Assembly (NCBI GenBank): GCA_027257055.1
Contig: JAPVLO010000019.1
Span: 12,481,001 to 12,545,000 of the forward strand
Source: Cephalopachus bancanus
Lineage: Eukaryota > Chordata > Mammalia > Primates > Tarsiidae
Direction: 5' to 3'
DNA length: 64,000 nucleotides
Shown here piece by piece: positions 36,622 to 48,310 of the stretch; positions within the stretch are counted from its first letter, which is position 1; the number at the start of each line of letters is the position of its first letter. Under the pieces are notes generated by a model that had not been told where the DNA came from, did no database searches, and saw only the letters and a list, made by a program, of their open reading frames with translations. The position numbers and the translations under genes were made by a program.

Positions 36622-36922
36622 TTTTTATTTTTATTTTTTTTTGAGTTGGAGTCTCACTCTGCTATCCAGGTTGGAGTGTAGTGGCATGGCTCATGGCCAT
36701 CGCAGCCTCAACTTGTTGGTCTCAGGTGACCCTTCCACCTCAACCTTCCAAGTAGTTGGAACTACAGATGTTACGCCACCACACCCAGCTAATTTTTCTT
36801 GATTTATTGTAGAGACTAAGTCTTGCCAAGTTGCCCAGGCTGGTCTTGAACCCTTGGACTCAGGCAGTCCTCTTGCCTCCACTTTCCAAAGTGTTGGGAT
36901 TACAGGCATGAACCACCAAACT
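36622..36922 (-). repeat. Alu-type SINE
   Basis: Antisense Alu with T-rich tail, ending 'ggcatgaaccaccaaact'. Lacks the last bases of the left monomer; the 5' end looks eroded. Confidence 0.92.
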
Positions 36923-37107
36923 ATTTTTACACCACCATTTTATCATGTTCTAAGTTCTAAATTCATTATGTGTTTGAGTTAAAAGAAATAAACTGACTTC
37001 ATTATTTTTAAATAAGCACAGTTTCTAATTTTTGGTCTTAAAAACAACTCTTTTTTTGGGAACCAGGTAGTCATTGTTCTGAGGTTGTTAGTAATTAGAC
37101 CCTTGCT

Positions 37108-37264
37108 ATTCAAAGTGCGGTTCATAGATTAGCATTATCAGCCTCACCTGGGATCTTAGAACTCAGCACCTTAGACTGTATTCTAGATGTTTTAATTCAG
37201 AATCTACATTTTTACAAGACTCTGAAATGATGCATATGCACATTACAATTTGAAAAACACTGCT
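37108..37264. mobile_element. MER5A-like hAT MITE
   Basis: 'ctattcaaagtgcggttcat', 'catcagcctcacctggg'-like core ('atcagcctcacctgggatct'), 'ttaattcagaatctacattt' and 'gaaaaacactgcttta' reproduce the order of MER5A (Charlie-group hAT). Confidence 0.7.
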
Positions 37265-38330
37265 TTAGAGAAAGAAATAGGATTGGATTAGAATGTGTGT
37301 TGATTTTGGTAAATTGGTCAATTAGAAACTTAAGGATGAAGTTTAGGGAGGAAATGTATAGTATGAAGTAGACTTTAATGTTAGGATAATCGTGGGTAAT
37401 TAAAAATTAAATTTTAAATTAATGTTAAATTTACCTTGAGATAGAAAATTAGTTTCCTGCCACATTGGGATTTATAAGTAATGCGCTGGATCTGTAAGCT
37501 AATGTTATTGTAACCTATACTAATTAGGTCCTTATTAAAATTCTATGTGTATTTCCAAGTTCTGTGGCCTTAGATTTTTTGGATAGCATGTGCAGGTTTG
37601 AACTGAATGTTTCAAAATTGAGAATGAAACTTTAAAGAAATATTAGCAAAGTCTTGAAAACACCTTTACAGCATAAAGAAGAAGAAGAAAAAATATCTCA
37701 TTATTTTACTTTTCTCTTGGGGGCCACTTATCATCATAATCATTGTCATCTTACAGATGAGCAAATAGTCTTAGACAACTTAATATAGGCAGTGTTTAAC
37801 CTAAAATGAATTAATGGTTAAGCCAAAATATGATCCAAATTCCAATGATATATTCTATAATCTCTTTTGGAAAAGTTGGAAGAAAATATACTTCCATATA
37901 GGAGCAAATGAGTATAAAATCTCATTATCTCTAGTAAAATTCAGCTTAGTTTAATGTAGACTTAATTTTTTTGGTGGGGTACATTTTACTTCATAGTGCT
38001 TCTCTAATTTTCTGATTACCACTTAAATTTTGTATACGAGCCAGCTGTACTAATGTACTGTTAAAACTCTCTGACTAAAAAAAAAAAAAATAAAAAAAAC
38101 AAAAAACAAACCCTCTGACTTAGTATTTTGGAGGCTACAAATTGTACTGTAAAAGAAATAATATATGACATTTATGGATATTTGACTTTTTAAATTAGTC
38201 ATCCTGGATTTTCTTTTCAGTGTATCAAAAGATATTTTATTATATATAAAATCAGGTTGTTAGTCTTCCAATTATGAATTTGTTACTCTAAATCTTGAGA
38301 ACTTTCATATGCATCTACTAATTTAGTATG
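37265..38330. other. Intron, unassigned
   Basis: AT-rich sequence with an A-rich run at about 38079-38111. No gene recognised. Confidence 0.35.
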
Positions 38331-38551
38331 TAGTTATCCCACAGTATATGTGGAGGATTGGTTCCAGGCCCCCACCTGTGTATATCAAAATCCATACATA
38401 CTGAAGTCCTGCAGTCAGCCCTTTGGAATCTACATAAACAAAAAATTGGTCCTCCGCCTGTGCAGGTTTTGCATCCCGCAAATACTGTATTTTTGATCTG
38501 TGTTTCAGATCAAACACAGCTCAAACTTGAGTAGCTCAAGGGTGAAAACTG
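38331..38551. mobile_element. Tigger-type MITE (MER2/MER8-like)
   Basis: 'ggaggattggttccaggccc', 'tatatcaaaatccatacata', 'gtcctgcagtcagccctttg' and terminal 'ctcaagggtgaaaactg' are the landmarks of a pogo-related MITE. Contains a small perfect hairpin, CTGTGTTT and AAACACAG around CAGATC, near 38500. Confidence 0.7.
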
Positions 38552-38811
38552 AGCGTATTTATCTGTTTGATGGGATTAAGAGAGTTACAATAGTTTTTCT
38601 TAGTTTTTGGTAGTTTTCTCCACTGTAATAGTAGAGTTTTATTTTCTTATTTTTCACATTTTTGTTTCCTTTCAGTTTTAATATTTTGTTTCCATATGTG
38701 TTATGATGATGCTGACATGGGACTCACTCTCCTGTGGACCTTTACTGCTTGACTATTTGTGATTGATTTCAGTATGACTTATAGCAATACATCAGGAATA
38801 TGAAAAATTTT

Positions 38812-39144
38812 TACAAAAAGTTGACCCTCTGTATATACAAGTTTTGCATCCAGGAAAACCATATTTTCAAGGGGATGTAGCTGAAAAAACTCTGTGCATA
38901 AGTATATATGGTCCTTGGCACATAGAAGGAGTTGGTAAACAAATGGTAGTTATTTTTGTTTTGGTATCATTAGAACTTTGTTTTGGTTATTTCAGGAAAA
39001 GTGTTTGAAGATACAAAAGTTGACTAAAAATAGACATGTCATTGTTGGATGTTTTGCAATTTAATCCGTTGAGGTTTTATGTAAATTAGGTTTTTAAAGC
39101 AATAGCATTTTATTAACTATAGGTTTTCAATTTTTAAATTTTTA
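38812..39144 (+). repeat. Inverted-repeat unit A (truncated MITE plus MIR-like tail)
   Basis: Begins inside a MITE ('ttgaccctctgtatatacaa'), passes through 'ctgaaaaaactctgtgcata', then a junction to 'ggtccttggcacatagaagg' and 'taaacaaatggtagttattt', and ends in 'caatttttaaattttta'. The whole stretch is present in reverse complement at 41758-42126. Confidence 0.9.
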
Positions 39145-39267
39145 GATAAATTTATGGTTTGTTATGCCTATATTCAGGTATTTAAAACTTGTGCTCACTT
39201 AGAAAGGCTTTCTCCTATAAAAGTTACATAAAATGCGGCTGAGCCCTATTTCCTGTGTCTGTCTGTT

Positions 39268-39374
39268 GGCTACCTCTATGTCTTCTTTTGAAAAGTGTCT
39301 ATTCATGTCCTTTGCCCACTTTTTAATGAGCTGTTTATCTTTTTTCTTTTGGCACATTTGAATTCTTTGTAGGT
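39268..39374 (-). mobile_element. L1 ORF2 fragment
   Basis: 'aagtgtctattcatgtcctt', 'tgcccactttttaatgagct' and 'gaattctttgtaggtcc' form a short antisense L1 segment abutting inverted-repeat unit B. Confidence 0.8.
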
Positions 39375-39490
39375 CCTTTTATATCTTCAATTCTTTTCCT
39401 GAAATAACCAAAACAAAGATCTAATGATATCAAGACAAAAATAACTACCATTTGTTTTCCAACTCCTTCTATGTGCCAAGGACCATATCT
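39375..39490 (-). repeat. Inverted-repeat unit B (short copy)
   Basis: About 115 bp from 'cttttatatcttcaattctt' to 'tgtgccaaggaccatat'. It is the reverse complement of part of unit A (about 38905-39018) and lies in the same orientation as unit C. Confidence 0.9.
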
Positions 39491-40484
39491 TCTTAAAGTA
39501 TTTTAAAGTTAATAATCCAGCATGGAAAAGATTTATCCTATTAGTTTATATCATAGCTTTAAAAACAAATTATAAATACTTTGAGCTATCCATCATATAG
39601 TGAAATATGGCAGACTTGGGTTCAGGGAAATTTCTTAGAACAAAAATTTCTAAACATCTGAAAATAGTAAATGAAATTTGAAACAAAAATTAAATTTTAA
39701 TGTATAGGGGAGTTAGAAAGAAAGTAAAGTAATTAATTCTTTAGATGCCAGAAAAGAAAATTAGAATCCAAGGTAAAAAAGAAACATGAGAGCTAATGTC
39801 CACCTGGAAACATCCCACTATGTCTGATGACCTAGAGCTTGGGTTTTATAAGCCAAAGGCAGGTGTCAAAAGACAAAATCTAAAGCCAGAGCAGAATAGG
39901 AAATCTAGTCAGCAACTAATATGTAAAGCTTTAGCTAGCTATACACTGAAATTACCTAAGAAAAATCTAAAATGCGTAGATAGGCCGGCCCCTCTCAGAT
40001 CAATTAAATCATTATCTCTTTAGAAAAATACTTAAGCATTGCTTCAACCTTTCCAAAAAGTACAAGCATGTGTGATCATCTCACGTATTAGAAGTAGCTA
40101 TATATTTTCTTTTGAAAATTTTCCTATATAATCATTGCGCTAAATTTAGTATTTCCCAAATATTCTATAATTTAACACATAGTACTGCACCACAGAAATT
40201 ATTACTATTATAGTATGTACCCAGAGAGAGAGGGAGTGTTAAAACACAGGAAAATGACCACATATAAAACAGAACATTGAATCATTTTCTCAAACCCAAA
40301 TCTTCCTTCACATTTTCCCCTTTTTTGATTAATTTCAATTCATATGCTGTTTTTTACTTAACTAGAAATATGATATTAATTGTCCTTACAATTAACCTAG
40401 CACATATTAATTAGAGGCACAGATAAATTTTATAAGCCTTTCAATGAAAATAAGCTGAAGGCATTGATTTAAATATGTATGTAT
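39491..40484. other. Intron, unassigned
   Basis: Lies between inverted-repeat units. A 75-codon frame at 39796-40023 has no recognisable family and is probably chance. Confidence 0.35.
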
Positions 40485-40605
40485 AGATCAGTAAAGATAT
40501 ATACATATACAAACATGTATACATATACATATATGTTTAAAGCAATATCTATATGTATGTATATCTGATACTCATATACATATGTATGTATGCAAATCTA
40601 GTAAC
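40485..40605. repeat. TATG/TACA-rich microsatellite
   Basis: Degenerate runs of TATG, TATA and CATA units directly upstream of an L1 3' end. Confidence 0.8.
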
Positions 40606-40619
40606 AAAGATTTCCTATC

Positions 40620-40945
40620 AAAACTGGACTGGATAAACAAAATGAACTTCGCAGCAACTTGGATGGATTTGGAGTCTGTAATATTCTGTGACCTATCACA
40701 GAAACAACTGAGTACCACATGTTCTCAATCGTAAGTGGACCTTGAACATTTACCATAATACTGTAAGAAAGGAATTGGCAGTAGTGGGATACTGCTGGGG
40801 TTGGTGTGGGGCACATAACATCAGTAAGGGTACCTGATTTCAAGCCAGCCAAAGTGGGGACAAAGGAAGGCCCAAACATTACCTGTATGATGTCCACTTG
40901 TATACCTAATCCTGTACTGTACTCCACATCTTTAAAATAAAATAT
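40620..40945 (+). mobile_element. L1 3' end, truncated and internally deleted
   Basis: Same subfamily as 24487-25025. Compared with that copy it lacks about 60 bases between 'actggataaa' and 'tgaacttcgcagcaact'. It ends 'gtactccacatctttaaaat' and an A/T-rich tail. Confidence 0.85.
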
Positions 40946-41757
40946 ATAAATATGTATATTAAAAAATAAAATATATTTTTAAAAAGCTTTCAAAATTGCA
41001 AGAGAAGACTCTAAAAATTCATTCTTATGTTTAAGACTTTTTAGTAAAGCCTGCAACTTACTCAAATAATAATAAAAATATTCTAAATAAAAGTATAAGA
41101 AGTGGTTGGGTCCAATGACTATTTCAAATTTTAACAACTGTATCAATAAATTGAGAAAGAAAAAAAATAGTGAAGAATATTTGACTGAATAAAACAGGCA
41201 AAAATTAAATGCATACACAAAAAAGTATCCAAGTATTCAGTGAAACAAAACTTTTAAATGAGTACACAAAAATCTTCTAGCCACATATACCATCATAATA
41301 GTTTATATAAGCATGAAATGTGAGCAAGAGAGTATTATTAATTACTGGCCCAACTATTTAATTTTGGAGGTGGGACATTCTGGCGGGTTCCAGAAAAACA
41401 TCATAGCCAATTAATGGCAAAGATCATTTTTGGCAAAATCAATTCTCAAACTAAAAATCCACAATTCTGTATCAATGCCACCATAAAATAAAAAATTATT
41501 GAAACAAACTGAAATTATATTAAAAATATATAATCCTAATTCTCTCAGAATACACATATAATCATTAAGAGAGGGTTAAGTTGACTGCTGTTTTAAATTT
41601 GATATCAGAGTAATTAAACATTTCATTAATAACACTGAGAGGAAAATCTTAGACTTCTTCATTTGATAGGTCGGTAACTTAAAATGCTTCCTAAGATGTA
41701 GCTTAACAAAAGAGAAATCAATAGAATATTCTATAATTATTTTGTAGGTGGTAAGGG
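40946..41757. other. Intron, unassigned
   Basis: AT-rich spacer between the L1 end and inverted-repeat unit C; nothing recognised. Confidence 0.35.
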
Positions 41758-42126
41758 TAAAAATTTAAAAATTAAAAACATATAGTTAATAAAAAGCTAT
41801 TGCTTTAAAAAACTAATTTACATAAAACCTCAACAGATTAAATTGTAAAATATCCAACAATGACATGTTTATTTTTGGTCAACTTTTATATCTTCAAACA
41901 CTTTTCTTGAAATAACCAAAACAAAGGTCTAATGATACCAAAGCAAAAATAACTACCATTTGTTTACCAACTCCTGCTATGTGCCAAGGACCATGTATAC
42001 TATATATATACTATATGTATACCATATATACTATAACTATGCACAGAGTTTTTTCAGCCACATCCGCTTGAAAATAGGGTTTTCCTGGATGCAAAACTCA
42101 AATATACAGAGGGTCAACTTTTTGTA
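41758..42126 (-). repeat. Inverted-repeat unit C (long copy)
   Basis: Reverse complement of unit A over its full length, with one 36-bp TATA-rich expansion at about 41998-42034. It continues outward into more of the MITE (42127-42230), which unit A lacks. Confidence 0.92.
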
Positions 42127-42230
42127 TATATGGGCTCTGCAGGGCCAACTGTGGAACTTGCGTATGCATGGATTTTGATTTGGGGGGTGTCCTGGAACCA
42201 ATCCCCTATGTGTATTTAGGAATGACTGTA
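42127..42230. mobile_element. 5' portion of Tigger-type MITE attached to unit C
   Basis: 'tatgcatggattttgatttg', 'cctggaaccaatcccctatg' and 'aatgactgta' are the reverse-strand terminal part of a MER2/MER8-like MITE. Its other terminus is missing and replaced by the MIR-like tail inside unit C. Confidence 0.7.
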
Positions 42231-43895
42231 ATTGTAAGATAATTATGAGGCACACTGTAAGTTGTAATCTTAGTTTTTCACCCTGTTATGCTAATGTCTT
42301 TATCGGTTATAGTTATATTTTCCTTATAAAATCTTACATCTTATTGAGATGTTGAGAGTGGGATATGTGATGTGAATATTGGGAGAATTTATGTTGCCTA
42401 AAACAGTGGATATAATGTTTTGTTTGAGATTGAATATAGTTTTATTATTGGTAACTCTTTTTCTCCCTTTGCTAAATGTTTTCTGATATAAACATTTTCT
42501 AATTGCTTCTAATTATCTACTTAATTATTTCAAGTAGTAGAAGCGCTTTCTTAATTTAACATAGTAGACTTCAGGTTGTGATAGAGGTTGTATAGTAGGT
42601 AACAAGGTTAATAGTTCAGTTTAAAGTTTGGTCAGGTAGCAGTAGTTGAAAGTAAATAATTAGCGAAGGCTAGGAGAGACTAAATCAGTTCAGTAGGAAT
42701 GATACTTCTTTGATAATACCAGCGGGGTTAGCACAGTAGGAAGAGGTCAGAGATACAGTGATAAATGCAGGATGGAGATGAGGTAGCACCTTGTCCAAGA
42801 TCAGAATCATGGCAGTGCAAAGAGGGACTAACTTAATAGTAGGGATTTGCTACAGAATTTAATGCAGGTAATTTAAGCCTCTCACAGTCCAACCCCATAA
42901 CTGTCTACATTGATTGAAGCCCATGGCTCTTTGAGCCTAGGGGATATAAAACAATACCATTTGGTTTATCAGACTATAATCTGGGAAACTATTTTTTTGA
43001 AGGTAAACTTTGTATTTTTCTTGAGCCAATTGGGTGCTGGGTTCCTGAAGTATTAGTTGCTAGTTTGTCAGTTATGCTTAGGTAGTTTATTGAGTAAATG
43101 CTTATATATTTGTTTTTCTTTTTCTTTAAATTAGTGTCTTTGGCACAATGAACTTTGAATTAAACAAAATTGTTTGTGGACCATTTTTAAGAAATGATCA
43201 AGTCTATAAAATACTAAAAATGTAAAATCAAAAATATTAGTTGTATAAGTCTTGATCATTGAATATATATAATCTAAATATACATTAAAATTGGATTGAC
43301 AGTAGATAGAGAAATCTTCATGAATTTGTTATTGGAAAATGACCAGACATCTGACATTGAAATTAGGATGTATACTGAAAGCATATGGCTGAATCTTAAA
43401 CTACTTGACCTCTAATGACTCCATACTTTATCATTTGTCAGAAATAAGATAAGCCTAGGCTTTTAGGGCAATTGCAATTCTAAATTGGTAAAGGGGGAAA
43501 AAACTTTAGTTAATACTGTGCATTGTTTTTAGCTAATAATATATAGTGCATGTATATTGTTCAGCATTTATACATATGTATATTTACACACAAAAAATAC
43601 TGATTCTGTGACCTGCTGTTGATATTTTCAAGTTGCTTTTCACTTTAGGTTGTTCTGTCTTGGTTCAGCATAAATAATTGCTGTGAACCTCAAGTTATTT
43701 CTAAGCTTCAGGAGTTTTTGGTTGAAAAAAATTCTCATTGAAAGCAGAGTTTGGAGGCATATCATCATTGGGATTTTATGTTATCCGTCATTATTTAGAA
43801 CTTCATCTCCGCTCTCTTTACCTACTCCATCCAAATGTTTATTGATACATTAAAAGTTTTTCTTTTTTCTATACATACTTTAGTTTTATGATACT
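42231..43895. other. Intron, unassigned
   Basis: AT-rich sequence; no gene or classified repeat seen. Confidence 0.35.
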
Positions 43896-46420
43896 TTTCC
43901 TTTAAAAAAAAAACCACTATTTTTTTGGAGCAGATTTAGATTCACAGCAAAATTGAGAGAAAGGTCCAGAGATTTTCCATATATCTCTTTCCTACACACA
44001 TGCATAGCCTTCTCCATTATTAACATCCTTACCAGTGTAGTACATTTGTTGCAGAGTTCATAGTTTGCATTTGGGTTTACTCTTGGTGTTGTATATTTTA
44101 TGGGATTGGATAAATGTATGAATGAATTTATCATTATGGTACCATACAGAGTAAGTTTCATTGCTCTGACAGTTCTCTGTACTTCACCTGTTTATCTCTC
44201 CTCCCCAAACCCTAACCTCTGGCAACTACTGATCTTTTTTTCTGTTTCAGTAGTTTTGCCTGTTCCAGAATGTCATGTAGTTGGAATCATCTAGTATGTA
44301 GCCTTTCCAAATTGACCTCTTTCAATTAGTAATATGTATGTAAGTTTCCTCTATGCCTTTTCTTGGTTGGATAGCTTATTATATCTTTTTAGCATTGAAT
44401 AATATTCCATTGTCTGGCTTTATCTATCTAAGATTATCCACTCACCCACTGAAGGACATCCTGGTTACTTCTGAGTTTTAGCAGTTATGAATAAAGGTGT
44501 TATAAACACCTGTGTACAGGTTTTTGTGCACAGATTAAGTGTTCAGTGTTCAACTACTTTGGGTAGATATCAAGGAATGTGTTTGCTGTATCAAATGACT
44601 AAGGTTATGATAATTTTACAAGAAATTGCCAAACTGCCTTTCAGAGTGGCTGTACCACCTTATAATCCTACCAGTAATGAATTCCTGTTGTTACTATTCT
44701 CACCAGCAGTTGTTATTATCAGTGTTGTGCAATTTTGGTCATTCTAAAAGATTTGTATTTCTTTGTTGTCCTTATTTGCATTTTCTTTGTTTTTCCTTGT
44801 TATCTTTATTTGCATTTTCTTCCTGATGTAATGTGGAACATCTTTTCATATGTGTGCCTGCCTTTTGTGTATCTTCTTTGGCAAGGTATCTCTTAAAGTC
44901 TTTGGTCCATTTTTAAAATCTGGTTGCTATGTTTTCTTATTGATGAGTTTTAAGAGTTCTTTGTACTTTTAAAAATTTTTTAAATTTTTTTATTTTTTTG
45001 AGTTGGAGTCTCACTCTGTCGCCCAGACTGGAGTGCAGCGGCCGCTCCCCGCCACCGCAGCCTCAACCTGCTGAGCTCTGGCTATCCTTCCGCCTCAGCC
45101 TTCCAAGTAGCCGAATTACAGGCATGCGCAACCACGCCCAGCTGATTTTTTGATTTATTGTAGAGATGAGGTCTCGCTGCCCAGGCGGGTCTCGAACCCG
45201 CGGGCTCAGGCAATCCACTCACCTCAGCCTCCCAAAGGCGCGGGATTTGTGTTATCTACTTTTTAGATAACAATCCTGTATGTTATTTTCTCCCAGTTTG
45301 TGACTTATCTTCTCAATTTCGTTTTTTGACCTTGTCATTCTCAGAGAAGAAGTTTAAATTTTAATGAAACAGAACCTATCAACTATTTCTTTTGTGAATT
45401 TTGCCTTTGGTATATCTAAAAAGTCATCACTATCCCCAAGGTCATCTAAGTTTTTTTATATATTACCTTCTAGTAGTTTTATAGTTTTGCATCGTATACT
45501 TAGGTGTGTGATCCATTTTGAGTTGCTGCATGTGAAGGATATAACATCTGTGTCTAGATTATTTTTTGCATGTAGATGTCCAGTTGTTTTAGCAACATTT
45601 GTTGAGAAGACTGTCTTTGCTTTATTGTATTGCCTTTGCTCTGTTGTCAAAGATAAGTTGACAATATTTATGTCAGTCTATTTGTTGGTTCTTTATTCTG
45701 TTCCATTGCTTCATTTGTCTTTTCTTTTGCTAATATTACACTGTCTTGATTGTTGGAACTATATAGTAAATCTTGAGATTGAAGTTGTTCTTCTCCTTAA
45801 CTCTTACATTGGCTAATCTGGATCATTTACCTATGTATATAAACTTTATAATCAGTTTGTAAATCCACAAAATAATTGACTGAAATCTTGATTGGAATTT
45901 CATTGACTCTGTAGATCAAGTTGGGAAAAAACTACCAGTATGGTAATATTTCATCTTTATATTTATGAATATGGAATATCTCTCCATTTATTTAGCTGTT
46001 CTTTGATTTTGTCAGTTTTGTCGTTTTCCTCGTATAAATCTTGTGCATGTTTTATTAGATAAAATTTCATTTTTTGGTGGTGTTAATGTAAATGATATTG
46101 AGTTTTTAACTTCAGATTCCATTTGTTCATTGCCACATATAGGAGAGTGATTGACATTTGTGTGTTAGCATTGTATTATGCAGTTTTGTCATCATTTATT
46201 AATTTCAGTATTTTTGTTGATTCTTTTGGATTTTCTACATAGAAGGTCATGTCATCTGTGGAAAAAGACAGCTTTATTTATTATTTGCCAATCTGTATAC
46301 CTTTTATTTCTTTTTCTTAATGAATTAGCCAGGACTTTTGAAATGAATGATGAGAAAGGACATTCTTACCTTGTTCCTGATTTTTAGCGGGAAAACTTAG
46401 TTTTTCATTATTAAGTAGAA
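43896..46420 (-). mobile_element. Old L1 (L1M-type), antisense, split by an Alu
   Basis: Long degenerate antisense LINE-1: 'catgtagttggaatcatcta', 'gaataatattccattgtctg', 'aactgcctttcagagtggct', then after the Alu 'gtgtgatccattttgagttg', 'tgttgagaagactgtctttg', 'gttccattgcttcatttgtc' in ORF2 order. No frame is intact. Together with flanking pieces it is the largest L1 remnant before 60 kb. Confidence 0.85.
44973..45246 (-). repeat. Alu-type SINE nested in old L1, 5'-truncated
   Basis: Antisense Alu with high CpG retention. It stops at 'aaaggcgcgggatt', lacking about 24 bases of the left-monomer end, so it was truncated on insertion. The flanks do not give a clear duplication. Confidence 0.93.
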
Positions 46421-47110
46421 GTCTGATATAATTCTTACTTTTGTTCTTCTATAGGTCATATGGTTTTTCTTTCCTTTGACTCTCAGGATTTTTTTCTCTA
46501 TCTTTGTTTTTCTGTAGTTTGAAAATGATATGTCTAGGAAGATTTTTAAAATTTTAAAAAAATTCTTCTTAGTGCTCTCTGGACTTCTTGGATCTGTGGT
46601 TTTATTGGAATTTAGGGACATTCTCAGCCATTATTGTTTCAGATATGTCATCTGTTTCTCTCTCTCTCTCTCTCCATCTCTATCTCTTTTGAAGTGCGTG
46701 CATATATTACACTTTTTGTAGTTGCCCGTAGACCCTAGATAGTCTCTCCTGGGGTTTTTTTTTTTCCAGTCTTTTATCTTTTTTCTAGTCAGCTTTGGCG
46801 GTTTCTATTGATATATATTCAAGTTCAGAGACTCTTTCCTAAGTTGTGCCTAGTCTACTAATAAGCTCATTAAAGATATTCTTCATTTTTCTTGTAGTGT
46901 TTTTTTTTTTTTTGCCCTAGCATTTATCTTTGGTCCTTTTTTAGGATTTCCATCCCTCTGCTTACATTGTATATCGGTTCTTGCATTCTGTCTACTTTAT
47001 CTATTGGAACTTTTAGCATATAAATCATAGCTGTTTTAAATTCCTAGTCTAATAATTCTAACATTTCTGCAATTAGGTCTTTTAATGAGTCTGTGCCTCC
47101 GGAATGTGTA
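46421..47110 (-). repeat. Probable L1/HAL1-like continuation
   Basis: 'tattggaacttttagcatat' and 'aaattcctagtctaataatt' resemble old L1M/HAL1 antisense sequence. Contains a (CT)n run at about 46658-46675 and a T12 run near 46902. Assignment is tentative. Confidence 0.4.
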
Positions 47111-48190
47111 CTTCATAAGTGTTTCTCAATTTTTTCTTTCCCCCTTAGGTGGGAGGAAGAATCCTTTTGAAATATGCCAGAGAAACTAGTTAACCAGAGC
47201 CTAGCCTGAGACAATTTTATTAAAGGCTAACTGACCAGGGAAAAAGAAAATAAATACCCATCTGCATCCTACTCTAGCCTTCTGGTTTCACTTAATATTT
47301 GGTAGGCTTTATTTCTTCACAACTTACCAGATTCGCTATATAGATCTTACATTTTACATCAACTTGTGAAGAGTATTATTGAGCTTATTTAAAGGTGGTT
47401 TTTAATGGTGGAGAGTAAGTAATGCTGTGATCTGAAATAAGTAACATGCAGTTAGACAGACACAAGTAGATATCTTTGTGATCTTATGCAGATTGGCTAA
47501 TCTTGGTAAATGGGATTGTAGTAATTGCTCTCTTTTTGGGTTGTTGTGAAGATCAAATTTTTATATGTATGTGTATATATATGTGAATGTATGTATGTGT
47601 GAATGAGTTCAATATATGTTAGCTGTTATTATTACTTGTTATTAATTGTATGTTTTATACACAAAAGGCCCTAAAAATGATCAAGAGAAAAATAAAATTA
47701 GATTATGACTTCATAACATAGATCTTTAAAAGTAAAAGAAAAACCTAAGTATAAATAAAACTTTACTGTTATTAAATTTGGACAAAAGTTTATGATCTCA
47801 GAAGAGAGATCTTTTCGAGTAAGAATCAGAAAAGTATAGATGAACAGATTCTGTTTGACGACATTAAAAAACAGAAGTCTGTGTGACAAAGGCAGTCACA
47901 CATACATTTAAATGTCAAATCCTAATAGAAGATAGCTACCAAACATGTAAATAATTAATATTTATTACTAATAATATACTAATTAATTTTCAATAAAGAG
48001 CAACTACAAATTACTAAGAAAAGATAGCCCAACTTAAAAATAGATATATAATCTGATCAAGTAGATTGTAGTGGAAACCTGAGTGATTAACATACTAATA
48101 TGTATACATATAATATTATTAATGTGAATATCATGGATATGAAAATTAAAAGATTGAGTTACTATCTGTTATTGTCACCCTGACTGTGTT
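47111..48190. other. Intron, unassigned
   Basis: AT-rich sequence with a TATG-type short tandem run at about 47565-47605. The portion from about 47900 may be very old L1. Confidence 0.3.
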
Positions 48191-48310
48191 AGTTTTGATA
48201 GACATGTGAGAAAATGGAAACCATGTACATTGCTGGTAGGAGTATAGATTGGTATGATTAGTTTGGAAAAGCAATATGGCAATATCTTGTAACTGTTTAG
48301 TAATTTTTTA
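48191..48310 (+). mobile_element. Old L1 fragment
   Basis: 'tacattgctggtaggagtat' and 'ttggaaaagcaatatggcaa' are sense L1 ORF2 words. Confidence 0.55.

Noticed and set aside
45364..45816. 150-codon + frame, hydrophobic
   Set aside because: It lies on the opposite strand of an old antisense L1; the apparent protein is the complement of ORF2.
46658..46675. (CT)n run as a possible regulatory GAGA element
   Set aside because: Short microsatellite inside old LINE sequence; nothing else supports regulation.
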